In this document: piece after piece, positions 9,029 through 17,959 of the stretch
Position numbering within the stretch: position 1 is the first letter of the stretch
Layout of the letters: every line of letters begins with the position of its first letter
Assembly (NCBI RefSeq): GCF_019697375.1
Contig: NZ_JAHCDI010000004.1
Span: 5,443,324-5,507,323, forward strand
Direction of reading: 5' to 3'
Source: Micromonospora tarapacensis
Lineage (GTDB): Bacteria; Actinomycetota; Actinomycetes; Mycobacteriales; Micromonosporaceae
Length of the DNA: 64,000 bases
The notes under the pieces: generated by a model
The model's input: only the letters and a program-made list of their open reading frames with translations
What the model was told of the DNA's origin: nothing
The model's database searches: none
Translations under genes and position numbers: made by a program

Positions 9029-10494
9029 TGGCGGTTCTCCGCAGCGTGGAATCCGCGTTGCGCCAGGTACTCGATCAGCTCGTCGTGGGCGCGAAGGTAG
9101 GCGTCCAATGCGCTTTCAACAGCCTGCCGGTTCGGTTCTTCGCCGCCGTCCTCGAGTTCGTCGTAGCCCCGTCGTACCTTGTCGCAGGCCCCTGCTGCCG
9201 CGTTTAGTTGGCGGCGAGGCACGTCAAGTGCATCCAGTCCTTGGTTGTCGCGCGCCTTGTTGTCAGCTGCGGTCTGCATCGCATGCCTGACGGCGTCCAG
9301 GAACGTGCTCTTGGGCAGCTTCCTCGTCCCGGTGTCCGTTGGCACTTCAACGTGCGCGTCGATGTCCCTCGTCGGGTCGACCTTGCCCGTGCGAACGAGG
9401 ACGTCGAACAAGGGCTGCAAGGTGACGCTGCCGCTGCCCGTGACGGGTCCGTCTTCGTCTAGGTCGTCGAGAAGCGAAAGTCCCTGAACGTCGGCGCGCT
9501 GAGCCTGTCGTTGTCCGATGGCCAGAGCCTGCGCCGCAGTGCGTAGCGGATCCTCCTCCTCGAGCGCGGGGAGGACGTACCCGTCGAGATACGACTCGTC
9601 GATGTGGCGTACGCGACGGTAGTCCATCCCAGCGAGGAGTCCCACCAGCTTAGCCCGACGCACCCTCCGTGCCGCGTCCGGTGACTTACGAGTGCTCATG
9701 GTTTGGTACGTTGTGTCAATCTCAAGCAGGTTCTGTCTGTCATCGTCGAAGTCCTCCCAGCCGAGCGCACCCCCGCTCGCCTCGATCAGCTCTTCGATGA
9801 TTTGCCGCAGGCGGTCCTCTGTCTGGACCTCCTTTGCCGCTGCATCACGATCCCTGCGGGAACTCGGATTGTACGACCGGTTCTTCTGCAGGCCGATGTC
9901 CTCCGGGCTTCGCCCCGCGTCGAGGAGATCCTTGATGAACAACAGCTCATTCGTGAACGTATAATCCTGCTGGGTCCGTTGCCGCATCTGGAAATCGAAC
10001 TCCAGCTGCATGATCTCATCGCTGGTCGCCTCTTGCGGAAGAACCTGGACCTTAATGAAACGGAACCGTCTTGCCTCATCATACGGAAGCTCGGCGTGAA
10101 GATCCCGCAGCGCCACGGCCCGCGTGTTGGCGTTGATCAACACGCCTTCATACGTGATTAGTCCCGGCTCCTGCTGCTCCTCTCGATGAATCGTTCTCTT
10201 GACATCGTTATAGCCTTTTGTCTTACGGATGAGATCCGCGAGCAGTTGCTGGGACTCGTCCCCGTATGGTTCCGTCGCAACAATAGAGCCCCGAGCACCC
10301 AGGCCCTTGACCTGTGCCCGCACACGATGTGTTCTCGGATTGAGCAGAACGTCAGCGACAGGAATTGCGATCGCCGGGATCATGAGCCTGGCGCCGCGCC
10401 ACTCGAAAGGACGACGATCAGCTTGCTCCGGCACGACGGCCTTCTGAGCCTGTGCGATCATCTCACGCCGGGCGTTCTGCGTCAGCAAAGTCAC
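9025..10494 (-). CDS. ParB/sulfiredoxin-fold protein
   Basis: A 489-residue protein with a ParB-like N-terminal domain. The segment VLINANTRAVALRDL at about residues 118-132 occupies the place of the conserved GxRR/DGxxR loop of ParB-fold proteins, and is followed by an IMQLEFDFQMR helix and QQDYTF as in many ParB-like defence proteins. The middle part is a helical region with a charged stretch (SSRRDRDAAAKE) and the C-terminus is helical. ParB folds bind CTP or ATP, or act as nucleases or DNA-modification sensors (DndB, SspE-type). It overlaps both neighbours by four bases. Which of these activities it has cannot be told from sequence. Confidence 0.75.
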   Translation of the reverse strand: MTLLTQNARREMIAQAQKAVVPEQADRRPFEWRGARLMIPAIAIPVADVLLNPRTHRVRAQVKGLGARGSIVATEPYGDESQQLLADLIRKTKGYNDVKRTIHREEQQEPGLITYEGVLINANTRAVALRDLHAELPYDEARRFRFIKVQVLPQEATSDEIMQLEFDFQMRQRTQQDYTFTNELLFIKDLLDAGRSPEDIGLQKNRSYNPSSRRDRDAAAKEVQTEDRLRQIIEELIEASGGALGWEDFDDDRQNLLEIDTTYQTMSTRKSPDAARRVRRAKLVGLLAGMDYRRVRHIDESYLDGYVLPALEEEDPLRTAAQALAIGQRQAQRADVQGLSLLDDLDEDGPVTGSGSVTLQPLFDVLVRTGKVDPTRDIDAHVEVPTDTGTRKLPKSTFLDAVRHAMQTAADNKARDNQGLDALDVPRRQLNAAAGACDKVRRGYDELEDGGEEPNRQAVESALDAYLRAHDELIEYLAQRGFHAAENRQ

Positions 10495-11756
10495 GTGCGG
10501 GCCTCCTGCGATACCTCATGCGTTGCGACGTCAGGTGATGGGACGGTGCCAGTATCGGCTCCGGCTACGACACGCGCTCCTGTGATGATCATCTTCTGAA
10601 GCGCGTCGGCCAGTTCCGCCAGCGTGCGTTCGGTGTAGATCCGCCCCTGAAAGGGCCTGGCCAACTCGGACGTCTCGTTCCGCTGCGCCCACCCCGGTCC
10701 TACCAAGACGACCGTGCAGTCGATCCCCAGCCTCGTCGGCAGCGCGGCGAGCCGACCGCCGCTCTTGCGCGCCGTGCCGCCGTCCCGTGCCACAGAGATG
10801 GCGACAGCATGGGTGACCTCGGCGGTGTCGATCAGGATCGCGAGCTGTCCGCCCTCGCGCTTGCCGCCGTCAGCGTCCGCGGCTGGGTTTGCCCCGGCCT
10901 TCTCCAGCAGCGCACGTGATGCAGCGTTAAGCTTCAGACGGTGGTGGGTAACGCCTCGTTCGTCGAGCAAGCGGCATAGGGTTGTTGTGATGGCTGCCTG
11001 CAGGATGCTCCCAGTGCTGTTGCGGTGCGCGACCCAGGCCCCACCGACCGCCCGTTGGGCAAGCAGCACCTCGTATGGCACGCCCTGGGTTCGCATCTGC
11101 TCGACGAGGGCCCATCCCCGCGGCCGCGCGACAGTGGAAGCCGGCGGCTCGTCCAACTCAGGCAACAAGTGTTCCACCGGCCGTGCCGGCTGCGCGGCGG
11201 GACTGCTTGCGCTGACCCGCCCGCTGATCACGGCATCGATGACCTCAAAGACCGCCTTCAGCTGGTGGTTCTTCCACTTGCCCCGCAGTTCGCCGGGTAG
11301 CGAGGAGCCTCGCACCCGTGCCCTGAGATCGCGGTGAGCGAGACCGGCGGCGGCACAGAGGGCCGTGACCACGTTCGGGTCGTCCTCCTGTGCCGCGATG
11401 ACAGCCGACAAGGTCACGTCCGCCAACGAGCGCTGGGCAGTGCGCGCCGCGAGCGCGTCGAGCGCCGCTCGATACTGGGCGGGCCTGATTACATCGTCAA
11501 GGCCCAACAACTCCTGGCTCGGATCCAGATCGGAACGGATCTCGGTACGGCAGACCTGACGGCTCACTCGACCAGCGAGGCTTCGCAGTTCAGGATCGGG
11601 TGTCTGTTCCTCAAGCGCGAGGAGAGCCTGCAGCAGCTTCGGAAGATCAACAGGTCGTTCGATGCCCCGATCCTCGTTCAGCCAGGCAAGAGCGTCCTTG
11701 ATCGTCACTCTGCGGGTGAGGGCTTTGACGTGCCCCTCGGCCTCTTGCAGGTCCAC
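10491..11756 (-). CDS. unknown protein in methylase-helicase operon, 421 aa
   Basis: No family recognised. The first 200 residues are helical. The C-terminal 180 residues look like a compact alpha/beta domain: GGAWVAHRNS, a helix ITTTLCRLLDERG, HHRLKLN, then QLAILIDTAEVTHAVAISVARDGGTARKSGG and a final strand-helix VVLVGPGW. The order of a helix followed by strands with LAILID and a Lys-containing turn resembles divergent restriction-endonuclease folds, but I cannot assign catalytic residues. It overlaps the ParB-like gene by four bases (ATGA), so it is made with the other operon proteins and is probably part of the same system. Confidence 0.7.
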   Translation of the reverse strand: MDLQEAEGHVKALTRRVTIKDALAWLNEDRGIERPVDLPKLLQALLALEEQTPDPELRSLAGRVSRQVCRTEIRSDLDPSQELLGLDDVIRPAQYRAALDALAARTAQRSLADVTLSAVIAAQEDDPNVVTALCAAAGLAHRDLRARVRGSSLPGELRGKWKNHQLKAVFEVIDAVISGRVSASSPAAQPARPVEHLLPELDEPPASTVARPRGWALVEQMRTQGVPYEVLLAQRAVGGAWVAHRNSTGSILQAAITTTLCRLLDERGVTHHRLKLNAASRALLEKAGANPAADADGGKREGGQLAILIDTAEVTHAVAISVARDGGTARKSGGRLAALPTRLGIDCTVVLVGPGWAQRNETSELARPFQGRIYTERTLAELADALQKMIITGARVVAGADTGTVPSPDVATHEVSQEART

Positions 11757-12100
11757 CTAGTTCCTTCCAAAGGTCACTGTTCTTGCCTGCTTGCTGAGCT
11801 GCTGCCGAGTGTGGGCTCACAGCTCCGATCTTGCGACGCTGAGCGTCGACCCCACGATTCTGCCCCATCCTGCGGCGCGCGGCGCTCCTCGATGAAGGCA
11901 GTACCGCCTTGGCCAAAGCCATGAGGCTCTGCAGGGGACACGATGCCGTTCGATGTCCGCAGGTCCATAGCCCGCTATGCCTTGCGCAGGCGGCCGACCA
12001 GAGGATCGGCCTCCCGCCCGAGTGAGGTTCTCCCGGCAACGGGTGGGTGCTGCGGACGAGAGTGATAGCCATCGCTACGGCGCTACGTAGCAGGCTTGGA
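11757..12100. other. gene-free spacer inside the defence operon
   Basis: These 344 bases separate the 574-residue protein gene from the next operon gene. No reading frame has plausible protein content on either strand and I see no terminator hairpin. It may hold a second promoter for the five downstream genes, but no convincing -10/-35 pair stands out. Confidence 0.4.
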
Positions 12101-13825
12101 CTAGGAATGGCGCACAGCGCTTGCTGCCTGCACCATAGCCCTGGCCAGGTACTCACCCACGCATACGGTGTCGGTGGTTCGGGGCAGCAGGATGCGGGTT
12201 CGGAGGAGCGCGGTTGCTGCGACTGCCGCGGCGAGTGCGCCACGAAGATCGCCTGCTGCTGCTCTAAGGCGATCAACAAGTTCGATCAGCGACTCGGCTG
12301 CGACAGCGATCGCCGGGTGCTGATGATGCGCCTCCTGCTGGAGCGCCCGGTATACGGCATGCGGGTCGCTGCGGAGTTCGAGGTCGAGTACGGCCTGCAG
12401 CCACGTGTCGATTGGCGGAGGCTCGGCATCGGGGGCGTCGTGGCCCACGGTTAGGGTGGAGGCGGCGAGTGTTCGCGAGGCGGTGAAGGGGTCGATGCCG
12501 AGCACTCCACGGAACAGCACCCAGGTCAGAGCCGATAGATGGTTTCGGCCGGCTCGTTCGCCAGGTAGCCGATCAAGGTTTGGGACCAGGTACCAGTCTT
12601 GGGCGGAATCGGCGAGACGGTTCACGCCGTGCACGGTCATGTTGACGCGGCGGGCTTTTGGATTGGCTCGCGCTGCCTTGGCCGCGCCGTAAACAGCAGC
12701 GTCGGCATGGGCGAGGCATTCGTTTAGGTCGAGTAGACGCGCGAGATGTAATGCGGCGGCCTCCAACGTCGCCCGGTGCTGCTCGGGTACCTCTGGCAGA
12801 TCGGCGTCTCGTAGTCCGGACTCGAACACCCGGACGGTCTCAGCGGCGATGAGCTCAACTGCGAGGTCTAGTAGCCGGGCGCGGTCAGCGGAGACGAGTT
12901 GGTCACCTGCGAAGCGCTGGGTGAGATCGTCATGGAGCTGCCTGTTCGCCGTCTCATCATTGCCTGCTGTTCCCGGGGGGTGCCACACCGCCCAGCCCAG
13001 GAGGTAGCCGTCGCATTCGGGCTGCCCGACCCGGCTCGGATCGTTGTCTACGCTCGCGAGCGCGGTCGCAAACGTCTGCCGCCAGTGACAGACGCGGGTT
13101 GGCGATTCGGGGTGTATCCGCAGCAGACCGAGACTTAGGCACTCACCCAGGAGTTCCTCGGTCATTGCCTGGTTGGGTGTCAATGGCACATCCCAGGTGT
13201 TCACTGGAGCAACCACCGGGTCGTTCGGCCGATGCCGCAGCAGGGTCAATGTGACCAACTGGGCACGCAACGTCGAGGCCGATCTGCCGTCGTCGTCCCG
13301 AGGCGCACGTCCAGGGTGAACGGTAGCCACATGGGCGCGCTGCGCTTCCTCCCAGGCGGCCTGCGCCTCGTGGACCGCGAGGTCATGTTGGGCACGGCGG
13401 CGCTGCTCGATACGGCGCTGGCCCGCCGTGGGTGCGTGCTCGAGAGCTACCGCTCGCTGGAGGTTGTCGTCGCATTCGACACACTGGGTTAGCACTTCGT
13501 CGCGGACGTACCGTTCGAGGTCCTCCCGTGCGCGGAACCCCATCGGCTTGCCGCACTCTGGGCAGTCCAGGCCTTTGAGACAGGCGCGGGAGCCGGCTGC
13601 AGCGATGACATGGCTACGGCGAATCGAAACGCCCTGTTCTCGGTACAACGTGTTCAACGAGCGGTGCCACACCACCTTGTTGCCGTCCGTCACGCCCAAG
13701 AGGTCCCAGTACAGCTGCCCGAACTCGACGAGATCGGAAGCGGCGTCGGGGATCGGTGCGACGTCGAGCCCGAGAGGTCCGGTGGGCGGGCGCTCCGGTT
13801 CTTCATCCCTATCCGTCACGACCAC
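12101..13825 (-). CDS. zinc-ribbon protein of unknown function, 574 aa
   Basis: First gene on the defence-operon strand. Cysteine pairs CPEC (residues 88-91) and CVEC (115-118) probably hold one zinc ion, forming a ribbon like those found in DNA- or RNA-binding proteins. A basic coiled segment follows (RRIEQRRRAQHD). The C-terminal 350 residues are helical, rich in Ala/Leu/Asp, with no motif I recognise. It is separated from the next gene by 344 bases, so membership of the operon is likely but not certain. The IS701 element lies only 350 bases upstream and may have altered its promoter. Confidence 0.7.
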   Translation of the reverse strand: MVVTDRDEEPERPPTGPLGLDVAPIPDAASDLVEFGQLYWDLLGVTDGNKVVWHRSLNTLYREQGVSIRRSHVIAAAGSRACLKGLDCPECGKPMGFRAREDLERYVRDEVLTQCVECDDNLQRAVALEHAPTAGQRRIEQRRRAQHDLAVHEAQAAWEEAQRAHVATVHPGRAPRDDDGRSASTLRAQLVTLTLLRHRPNDPVVAPVNTWDVPLTPNQAMTEELLGECLSLGLLRIHPESPTRVCHWRQTFATALASVDNDPSRVGQPECDGYLLGWAVWHPPGTAGNDETANRQLHDDLTQRFAGDQLVSADRARLLDLAVELIAAETVRVFESGLRDADLPEVPEQHRATLEAAALHLARLLDLNECLAHADAAVYGAAKAARANPKARRVNMTVHGVNRLADSAQDWYLVPNLDRLPGERAGRNHLSALTWVLFRGVLGIDPFTASRTLAASTLTVGHDAPDAEPPPIDTWLQAVLDLELRSDPHAVYRALQQEAHHQHPAIAVAAESLIELVDRLRAAAGDLRGALAAAVAATALLRTRILLPRTTDTVCVGEYLARAMVQAASAVRHS

Positions 13826-13896
13826 TGATCGTCACACACGCGCCGCTCCACGCAACGATCGGCTCAGTGCCATGTCGAACACTCCTGCTGGAGTAG

Positions 13897-14043
13897 GAAC
13901 GTGCGGCACACCGAGGAGCCGGGGTTGCCGCCGGGGTGCTCACCCATCTGGCCCACCAGCCGCTACCCGTCGCCGTGCTCGCTGGCGACGCCGCCAGCGG
14001 CGGCGCGCTGGCCCTGCTCAACAACCTAATCGCTCTGCGGTAG
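13897..14043 (+). pseudogene. possible C-terminal gene remnant
   Basis: A short open frame without a start codon reads VAAGVLTHLAHQPLPVAVL, then AGDAASGGALALL and a few more residues to a TAG. The composition and codon use look protein-coding, unlike the flanks, so it may be the tail of a gene cut up before or during IS701 insertion. The family is not recognised. The rest of 13826-14172 shows nothing. Confidence 0.25.
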
Positions 14044-14176
14044 GCGGCGTCTCCGAGCACAAGGCTGGCCTTGGCTATTGATCAACCTCTTCTATAGGAA
14101 GGATGATCGGCCAAGGGCTGCCACCATGATCAGTTGGTGTCGACAACGGGCCGCCGCAGATTCACGATCAAGCTAG

Positions 14177-14189
14177 TACTCCAACGTCA
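14177..14189 (+). repeat. IS701 terminal inverted repeat, left
   Basis: TACTCCAACGTCA follows a CTAG target copy directly and is the exact reverse complement of 17807-17819. Confidence 0.85.
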
Positions 14190-14284
14190 GTTGGCTTGTC
14201 TGCGCTGGTAGTGGGATCGGCGGGCTCGGGCTTGGGATGTTCGTCGCCAGATTGACCAGTGCAAGGTGTGCGTTGGTGGGAGCG

Positions 14285-15156
14285 TCACGGCGAGGACGAA
14301 GGCGTGAGGAGTCGACGGATCTCGGCGACGGTCAACGCGATGATCGCCGGGTCGGTGTCGGGTTGCTGGGCGGTGAGGGTGGTCAGGACGGCCAGGGCGA
14401 GCATGGCCAGGGTGACGAACCGGTGCCAGCCGGTCCAGCTGCGGACCTGGTAGTGGTCGAGGCCGACCTGACCTTTGCCGGTTTGGAACAGCTCCTCGAT
14501 GCTCCAGCGGGAGCCGGCGACCCGGACGAGGGTGTGTAGTGGCACTGGTCGGGGTGACCAGCACAGGTAGAAGGCCAGCTCGCCGGTGGTGCGGTTGCGG
14601 CGGATGAGTAGCCATCGGTGTTCACCGGGCTGGGTGGCGGTGGTGATCCAGGCCCACAGGTAGTCGCGGGGGCCTTTCGCTCCGGGTCCGCAGCTGTGCT
14701 GTTGCCACCCGTGGGTGGGGATCCGCTCGGCGAGGTCGTCGAGGCGTACGAGGGTGCGACCGTCGTTGACGTGCACGCGTCGGTCGCAGCCGACCGCGAG
14801 GACGTAGCCGATTCCGCGGTGTTCCAGGTCGCCGCGTAGGGCGGGGTCGGCGCCGTAGACCTCGTCGCCGGTTACCCACCCGAACGGAACTTCGGCATCC
14901 CACGCGGCGGCGATCATCTGCCGAGCCAGAGCGGGCTTCGTGGCGAACCCGACATCGTCCGGGACCCCGGCGGCGGCGAGGCGGTCGGGCTGGTCGCACC
15001 AGGTCGTCTCGGGTAGGTAGAGCCTGCGGTCGATCATCGCCCGCCCGGCAGGTGACACGTAGGCCAGGAACACCCCGACCTGACTGTTCTCGACCCGGCC
15101 AGCGGTGCCGGTGTACTGCCGCTGCACCCCGACCGAGCACACGCCCTTCTTCAAGA
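14285..15156 (-). CDS. IS701 transposase, 3' exon
   Basis: C-terminal two thirds of an IS701-type DDE transposase, in frame FLKKGVCSVGVQRQYTGTAG onward. It includes FGWVTGDEVYGAD with a catalytic aspartate, and the RWSIEELFQTGKGQVGLDHY segment with the terminal glutamate, both as in intact family members. The exon begins right after the group II intron. Joined to 17399-17741 it gives a continuous frame of 404 residues, so the gene is interrupted rather than decayed and could be expressed if the intron splices. An independent start inside this piece is unlikely to give an active enzyme. Confidence 0.85.
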
Positions 15157-15219
15157 GTCGGGTCGGGGACGAGGCGCCGTGCAGCGTTTCGGCTGTCGGT
15201 TTCCTCGTCCCCGCCCGCC

Positions 15220-15253
15220 GAACCGGACGTGCGCGTTCCCGCGCATCCGGCTC
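15220..15253 (-). ncRNA. group II intron domain V
   Basis: The 34-base hairpin starts GAGCCGGATGCGCGGGAACG and ends CGCACGTCCGGTTC on the minus strand. It has the length, the GAGCC...GGTTC closing helix and the GC bulge region typical of domain V, the catalytic core of the ribozyme. It lies correctly between the RT gene and the 3' splice site. Confidence 0.85.
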
Positions 15254-15499
15254 TCTACGTGATCACGATGGTTCAGGTGACGAGTTCGCTGACCTGTGCG
15301 ACGAACGTAACGTCGTCGTGGCTGGTCTTGCGGAAACGAGCTCCCGCAGGGTCGACCACGTCGATGTTGAACGGTGTGCTGATCTGCGCTCCGCGGAAGC
15401 GGTAGCGCTCGACCCGCATCTTCGCCGGGTTGTAGAGGACGATGCCGTCCTCGGCGATCCGGTCGCTGCCGTAGTAGCTGCGGCGGATCTGGCCCCAGG

Positions 15500-16792
15500 T
15501 CAGGTGGGGTGCTTACGGCGTAACCAGTAGATCATCCGCCACCAGGCATACCAGCCTAGGTAGGAGAACGTCTTCTTGGAGGCGCCGTAGCGGAAGTACG
15601 CGGCCCAGCCCCGCAGGATCGGGTTGATCTTCCGCAGCACCTCGTGCAGGGCGAGGGATGTGGTTCCACGCCCCGTCCACTTCTTGATCTTGTTCATGAC
15701 CGCCGCCAGGGTGTCCTTGGACGGGTAGGTCAGCACCATCGGGCCTCGGTTCCACTGCTTGCGCTGGATGCGAAAGCCGAGGAAGTCGAAGCCGTTGTCG
15801 ATGTGGGTGATCAGGGTCTTCTCTTCCGAGAGGGTCATCTTCACGTCGCGGGCCACGATCTCAGCGATCTCCTGCTTGACCTGCTCGGCTTCCTCCCTGG
15901 TGCCGTGCACGAGCACCACGAAGTCGTCGGCATAACGGATCAAGCGGTAGTTCGGCCGGCCCGTGCGGCGGCGGTGCTGCCGCCGCCACGGCGGGCTCAT
16001 CTGCTCGTCCCAGACTTTGGCGAAATGCCGGTCCAGCACGGACAGGTAGATGTTGGCCAGCAGCGGGGAGATGACTCCGCCCTGCGGCGTGCCGGTCAGG
16101 CTCGCCGCGAAGCCACCATGCTGTTCGACGACCCCGGCCCGCAGGAACGCGCGGACCAGCCGCAGCACCTTCTTGTCGGCGATGCGTTCGCGCACCAGGC
16201 CCATGAGCACCTGGTGGTTGACGTTGTCGAAGCAAGCCTTGATGTCGCCCTCGACGATCCACTCGTAGGTCGACGGCTTGCGGGTGAAATGGTGGATCTC
16301 GGTGATAGCGTCCTGGGCCCGTCGTCCCGGCCGATACCCGTAACTGGACGGGTAGAAGTCGGCCTCGAAGATCGGTTCCAGGACCAACTTCAGCGCCATC
16401 TGCGCCACCCGGTCGCGCAGCGTTGGGATCCCCAGATAGCGGATCTTGCCGCCCTTCTTCGGGATCGCCGCCCGCCGCACCGGCAACGGGGAGAAGCTCC
16501 CGTCGCGCAGCGAGGACCGCAGGTCATCCAGGAACGGGATCAGCCCGTCGTCACGCGTGACGGCGAAGCGGGTCACCGAGTCGACCCCTGCGGTCATGGA
16601 GCCTTTGTTGCCTGCCACCCGCTCCCAGGCGTGCATCAGCGTCGCCCGGTCGCAGACCAAGTTGAAAACGTCGTCGAACCGGCGTGCCGGTTCGTTCCTT
16701 GCCCAACGGTGCAGCTTGCGTTGGTGTTCGAGTACCCGAGCCTCGGCCTGGCCGAACAACGGCCACTGCGAGGCTGGTGCGTCGCTGTTCAA
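15500..16792 (-). CDS. ltrA: group II intron reverse transcriptase/maturase, frameshifted near its end
   Basis: Intron-encoded protein that splices the intron and copies it into new sites. Reverse transcriptase blocks are intact: GTPQGGVISPLLANIYL, the catalytic YADD in RLIRYADDFVVLV, and FDFLGFRIQRK. The maturase thumb ends with WAAYFRYGASKKTFSYLGWY. The frame stops at RRKHPT, but a neighbouring frame continues with TWGQIRRSYYGSDRIAEDG and ends QVSELVT at 15273, as in full-length relatives. One missing C in a run near 15506 explains this. About 75 C-terminal residues are therefore out of frame, either a real mutation or a sequencing error. Confidence 0.9.
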   Translation of the reverse strand: MNSDAPASQWPLFGQAEARVLEHQRKLHRWARNEPARRFDDVFNLVCDRATLMHAWERVAGNKGSMTAGVDSVTRFAVTRDDGLIPFLDDLRSSLRDGSFSPLPVRRAAIPKKGGKIRYLGIPTLRDRVAQMALKLVLEPIFEADFYPSSYGYRPGRRAQDAITEIHHFTRKPSTYEWIVEGDIKACFDNVNHQVLMGLVRERIADKKVLRLVRAFLRAGVVEQHGGFAASLTGTPQGGVISPLLANIYLSVLDRHFAKVWDEQMSPPWRRQHRRRTGRPNYRLIRYADDFVVLVHGTREEAEQVKQEIAEIVARDVKMTLSEEKTLITHIDNGFDFLGFRIQRKQWNRGPMVLTYPSKDTLAAVMNKIKKWTGRGTTSLALHEVLRKINPILRGWAAYFRYGASKKTFSYLGWYAWWRMIYWLRRKHPT

Positions 16793-17398
16793 CGACGACC
16801 TCCTCCATGCCTGTCAAGATGCCGATCACGCTGCCGCCCTTCCCCATGTGCCGGGCTTTCCCCGGCTCGGAGTACTACGGCGACTCCGCCACGACCCGAT
16901 GCCATCAGCGGGCGTCACGCCTGCCCGCCGGACGACCGGCAGCCGCCCGGAGAGGGCGACATCGAGCCGCTTCCCACGTTCACTGAGGACCTCTGCGACG
17001 GGGATCGGTGCCCAGCTTCACCCCGGCGGCATCGCCACGGACCGCACATCGCAGTCTTGGTCCGGGCCTCCCGCCGTCCACCGGATAGAGACGGCGGAAG
17101 AGGAGGAACCACAGGCTCGGGCTTCCTCCAGCACCACAGAGCGGCCCATCCACCAGGTTCGACAGACCGCTGACGACTCACGGGGCTTCAACCACTGGTT
17201 CAGATCTCCTTACACCTTCCCGTCCTAGCTAGCGGACACGTGCCGTCTGGTGGTGCCGACACGCTCCTACGTTGTCGAGACTGCTCCCAGCCTCACCCCT
17301 GACCCGGGGCTCGACCTGTCTCCAGCTTCAGCCGGTCACTGCGATGACCAGCGGCGGACTCCTCCTTCCGCACGGTTCCTCAGCGCCTCGTGGCGCAC

Positions 17399-17741
17399 AC
17401 CCGGTCTCGTCGGTCACCAGCACCGCGTCGCGATGGCCGAGTTGCTCGATCAGCCACTCACGCATGTCATCGCGGACGGCGTCGGGGTCCCACACCGCCG
17501 TGCGCAGCAGCCGCTGCATCGCTTGTGGATCACCGTGGCCTGCCCGCTCCGCAAGCGACCAGCAGGTCTTCCGTTCGGCCTCCGACAGCAGCCCTTCTAC
17601 GAACTGCCCGGCCGTCGCCCGCGGCTCGGCCCGCACGAACCGGCCCGCGACACGCGTCATCGCCTCGTCCAGGATGACCCGCCACCCGGCGGGGTCTACG
17701 CTGTGGCACGCGGCCACCGCACGATCTTCGATTGTCCTCAC
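17399..17741 (-). CDS. IS701 transposase, 5' exon
   Basis: N-terminal 114 residues of the IS701 transposase, from ATG 17741, ending in DAVLVTDETG where the first catalytic aspartate sits. The reading frame continues a few codons into the intron as unrelated sequence and stops. Splicing from 17399 to 15156 restores DETGFLKKG, the usual family sequence, exactly at codon level. The typical N-terminal features RVAGRFVRAEPR and EAERKTCWSLAERAG are present. The exon lies close to the right terminal repeat, as expected for the transcription start end of the element. Confidence 0.85.
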
Positions 17742-17806
17742 AAACCATCGATGATCAACGCGGTGGCCGACTTCATGCCCACACCACGCCCAAGACCGAA
17801 GCCACG

Positions 17807-17819
17807 TGACGTTGGAGTA
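17807..17819 (-). repeat. IS701 terminal inverted repeat, right
   Basis: TGACGTTGGAGTA precedes the second CTAG target copy directly and matches the left repeat perfectly in inverse. Confidence 0.85.
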
Positions 17820-17959
17820 CTAGGCGAACATGTTTGGTGGGGTGGCAACGTGGGTGCGACCAGTACCAAATGCGCCAGGCGTCGGCGTTAGACCCAGAGG
17901 CACTCCAGCCGTGAATCAACCCCAGGCTCACTTCCCGTGTCGGGAACATAGCCAGAAGT

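Larger units (their letters stand above)
15157..17398 (-). mobile_element. group II intron with RT ORF
   Basis: The intron starts with GTGCG (consensus GUGYG) at 17398 and ends with AC (consensus AY) at 15157, inserted between the G and F codons of the transposase motif DETGF. A canonical domain V lies 62 bases before the 3' end, and a GGGGACGAGG/CCTCGTCCCC pair downstream of it fits domain VI. The reverse transcriptase gene occupies the domain IV position. The 5' ribozyme domains fall in 16793-17398, where no protein gene is visible. Confidence 0.88.
14177..17819 (-). mobile_element. IS701-family insertion sequence carrying a group II intron
   Basis: The element is bounded by perfect 13-bp inverted repeats (TACTCCAACGTCA) and by a CTAG on each side (14173-14176 and 17820-17823), the target duplication typical of IS701. 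It encodes one transposase on the minus strand, interrupted by a 2242-base group II intron. Without the intron the element would be 1401 bp, a normal length for the family. Confidence 0.88.

Noticed and set aside
4050..13825. DISARM, BREX, Druantia or Dnd/Ssp system
   Set aside because: The hallmark genes (DUF1998 protein and PLD protein, PglZ and BrxC, giant DUF1998 helicase, phosphorothioate genes) are not present.
15644..17173. Open frame of 509 codons on the plus strand
   Set aside because: Antisense to the group II intron reverse transcriptase; low-complexity Arg/Pro/Asp sequence.
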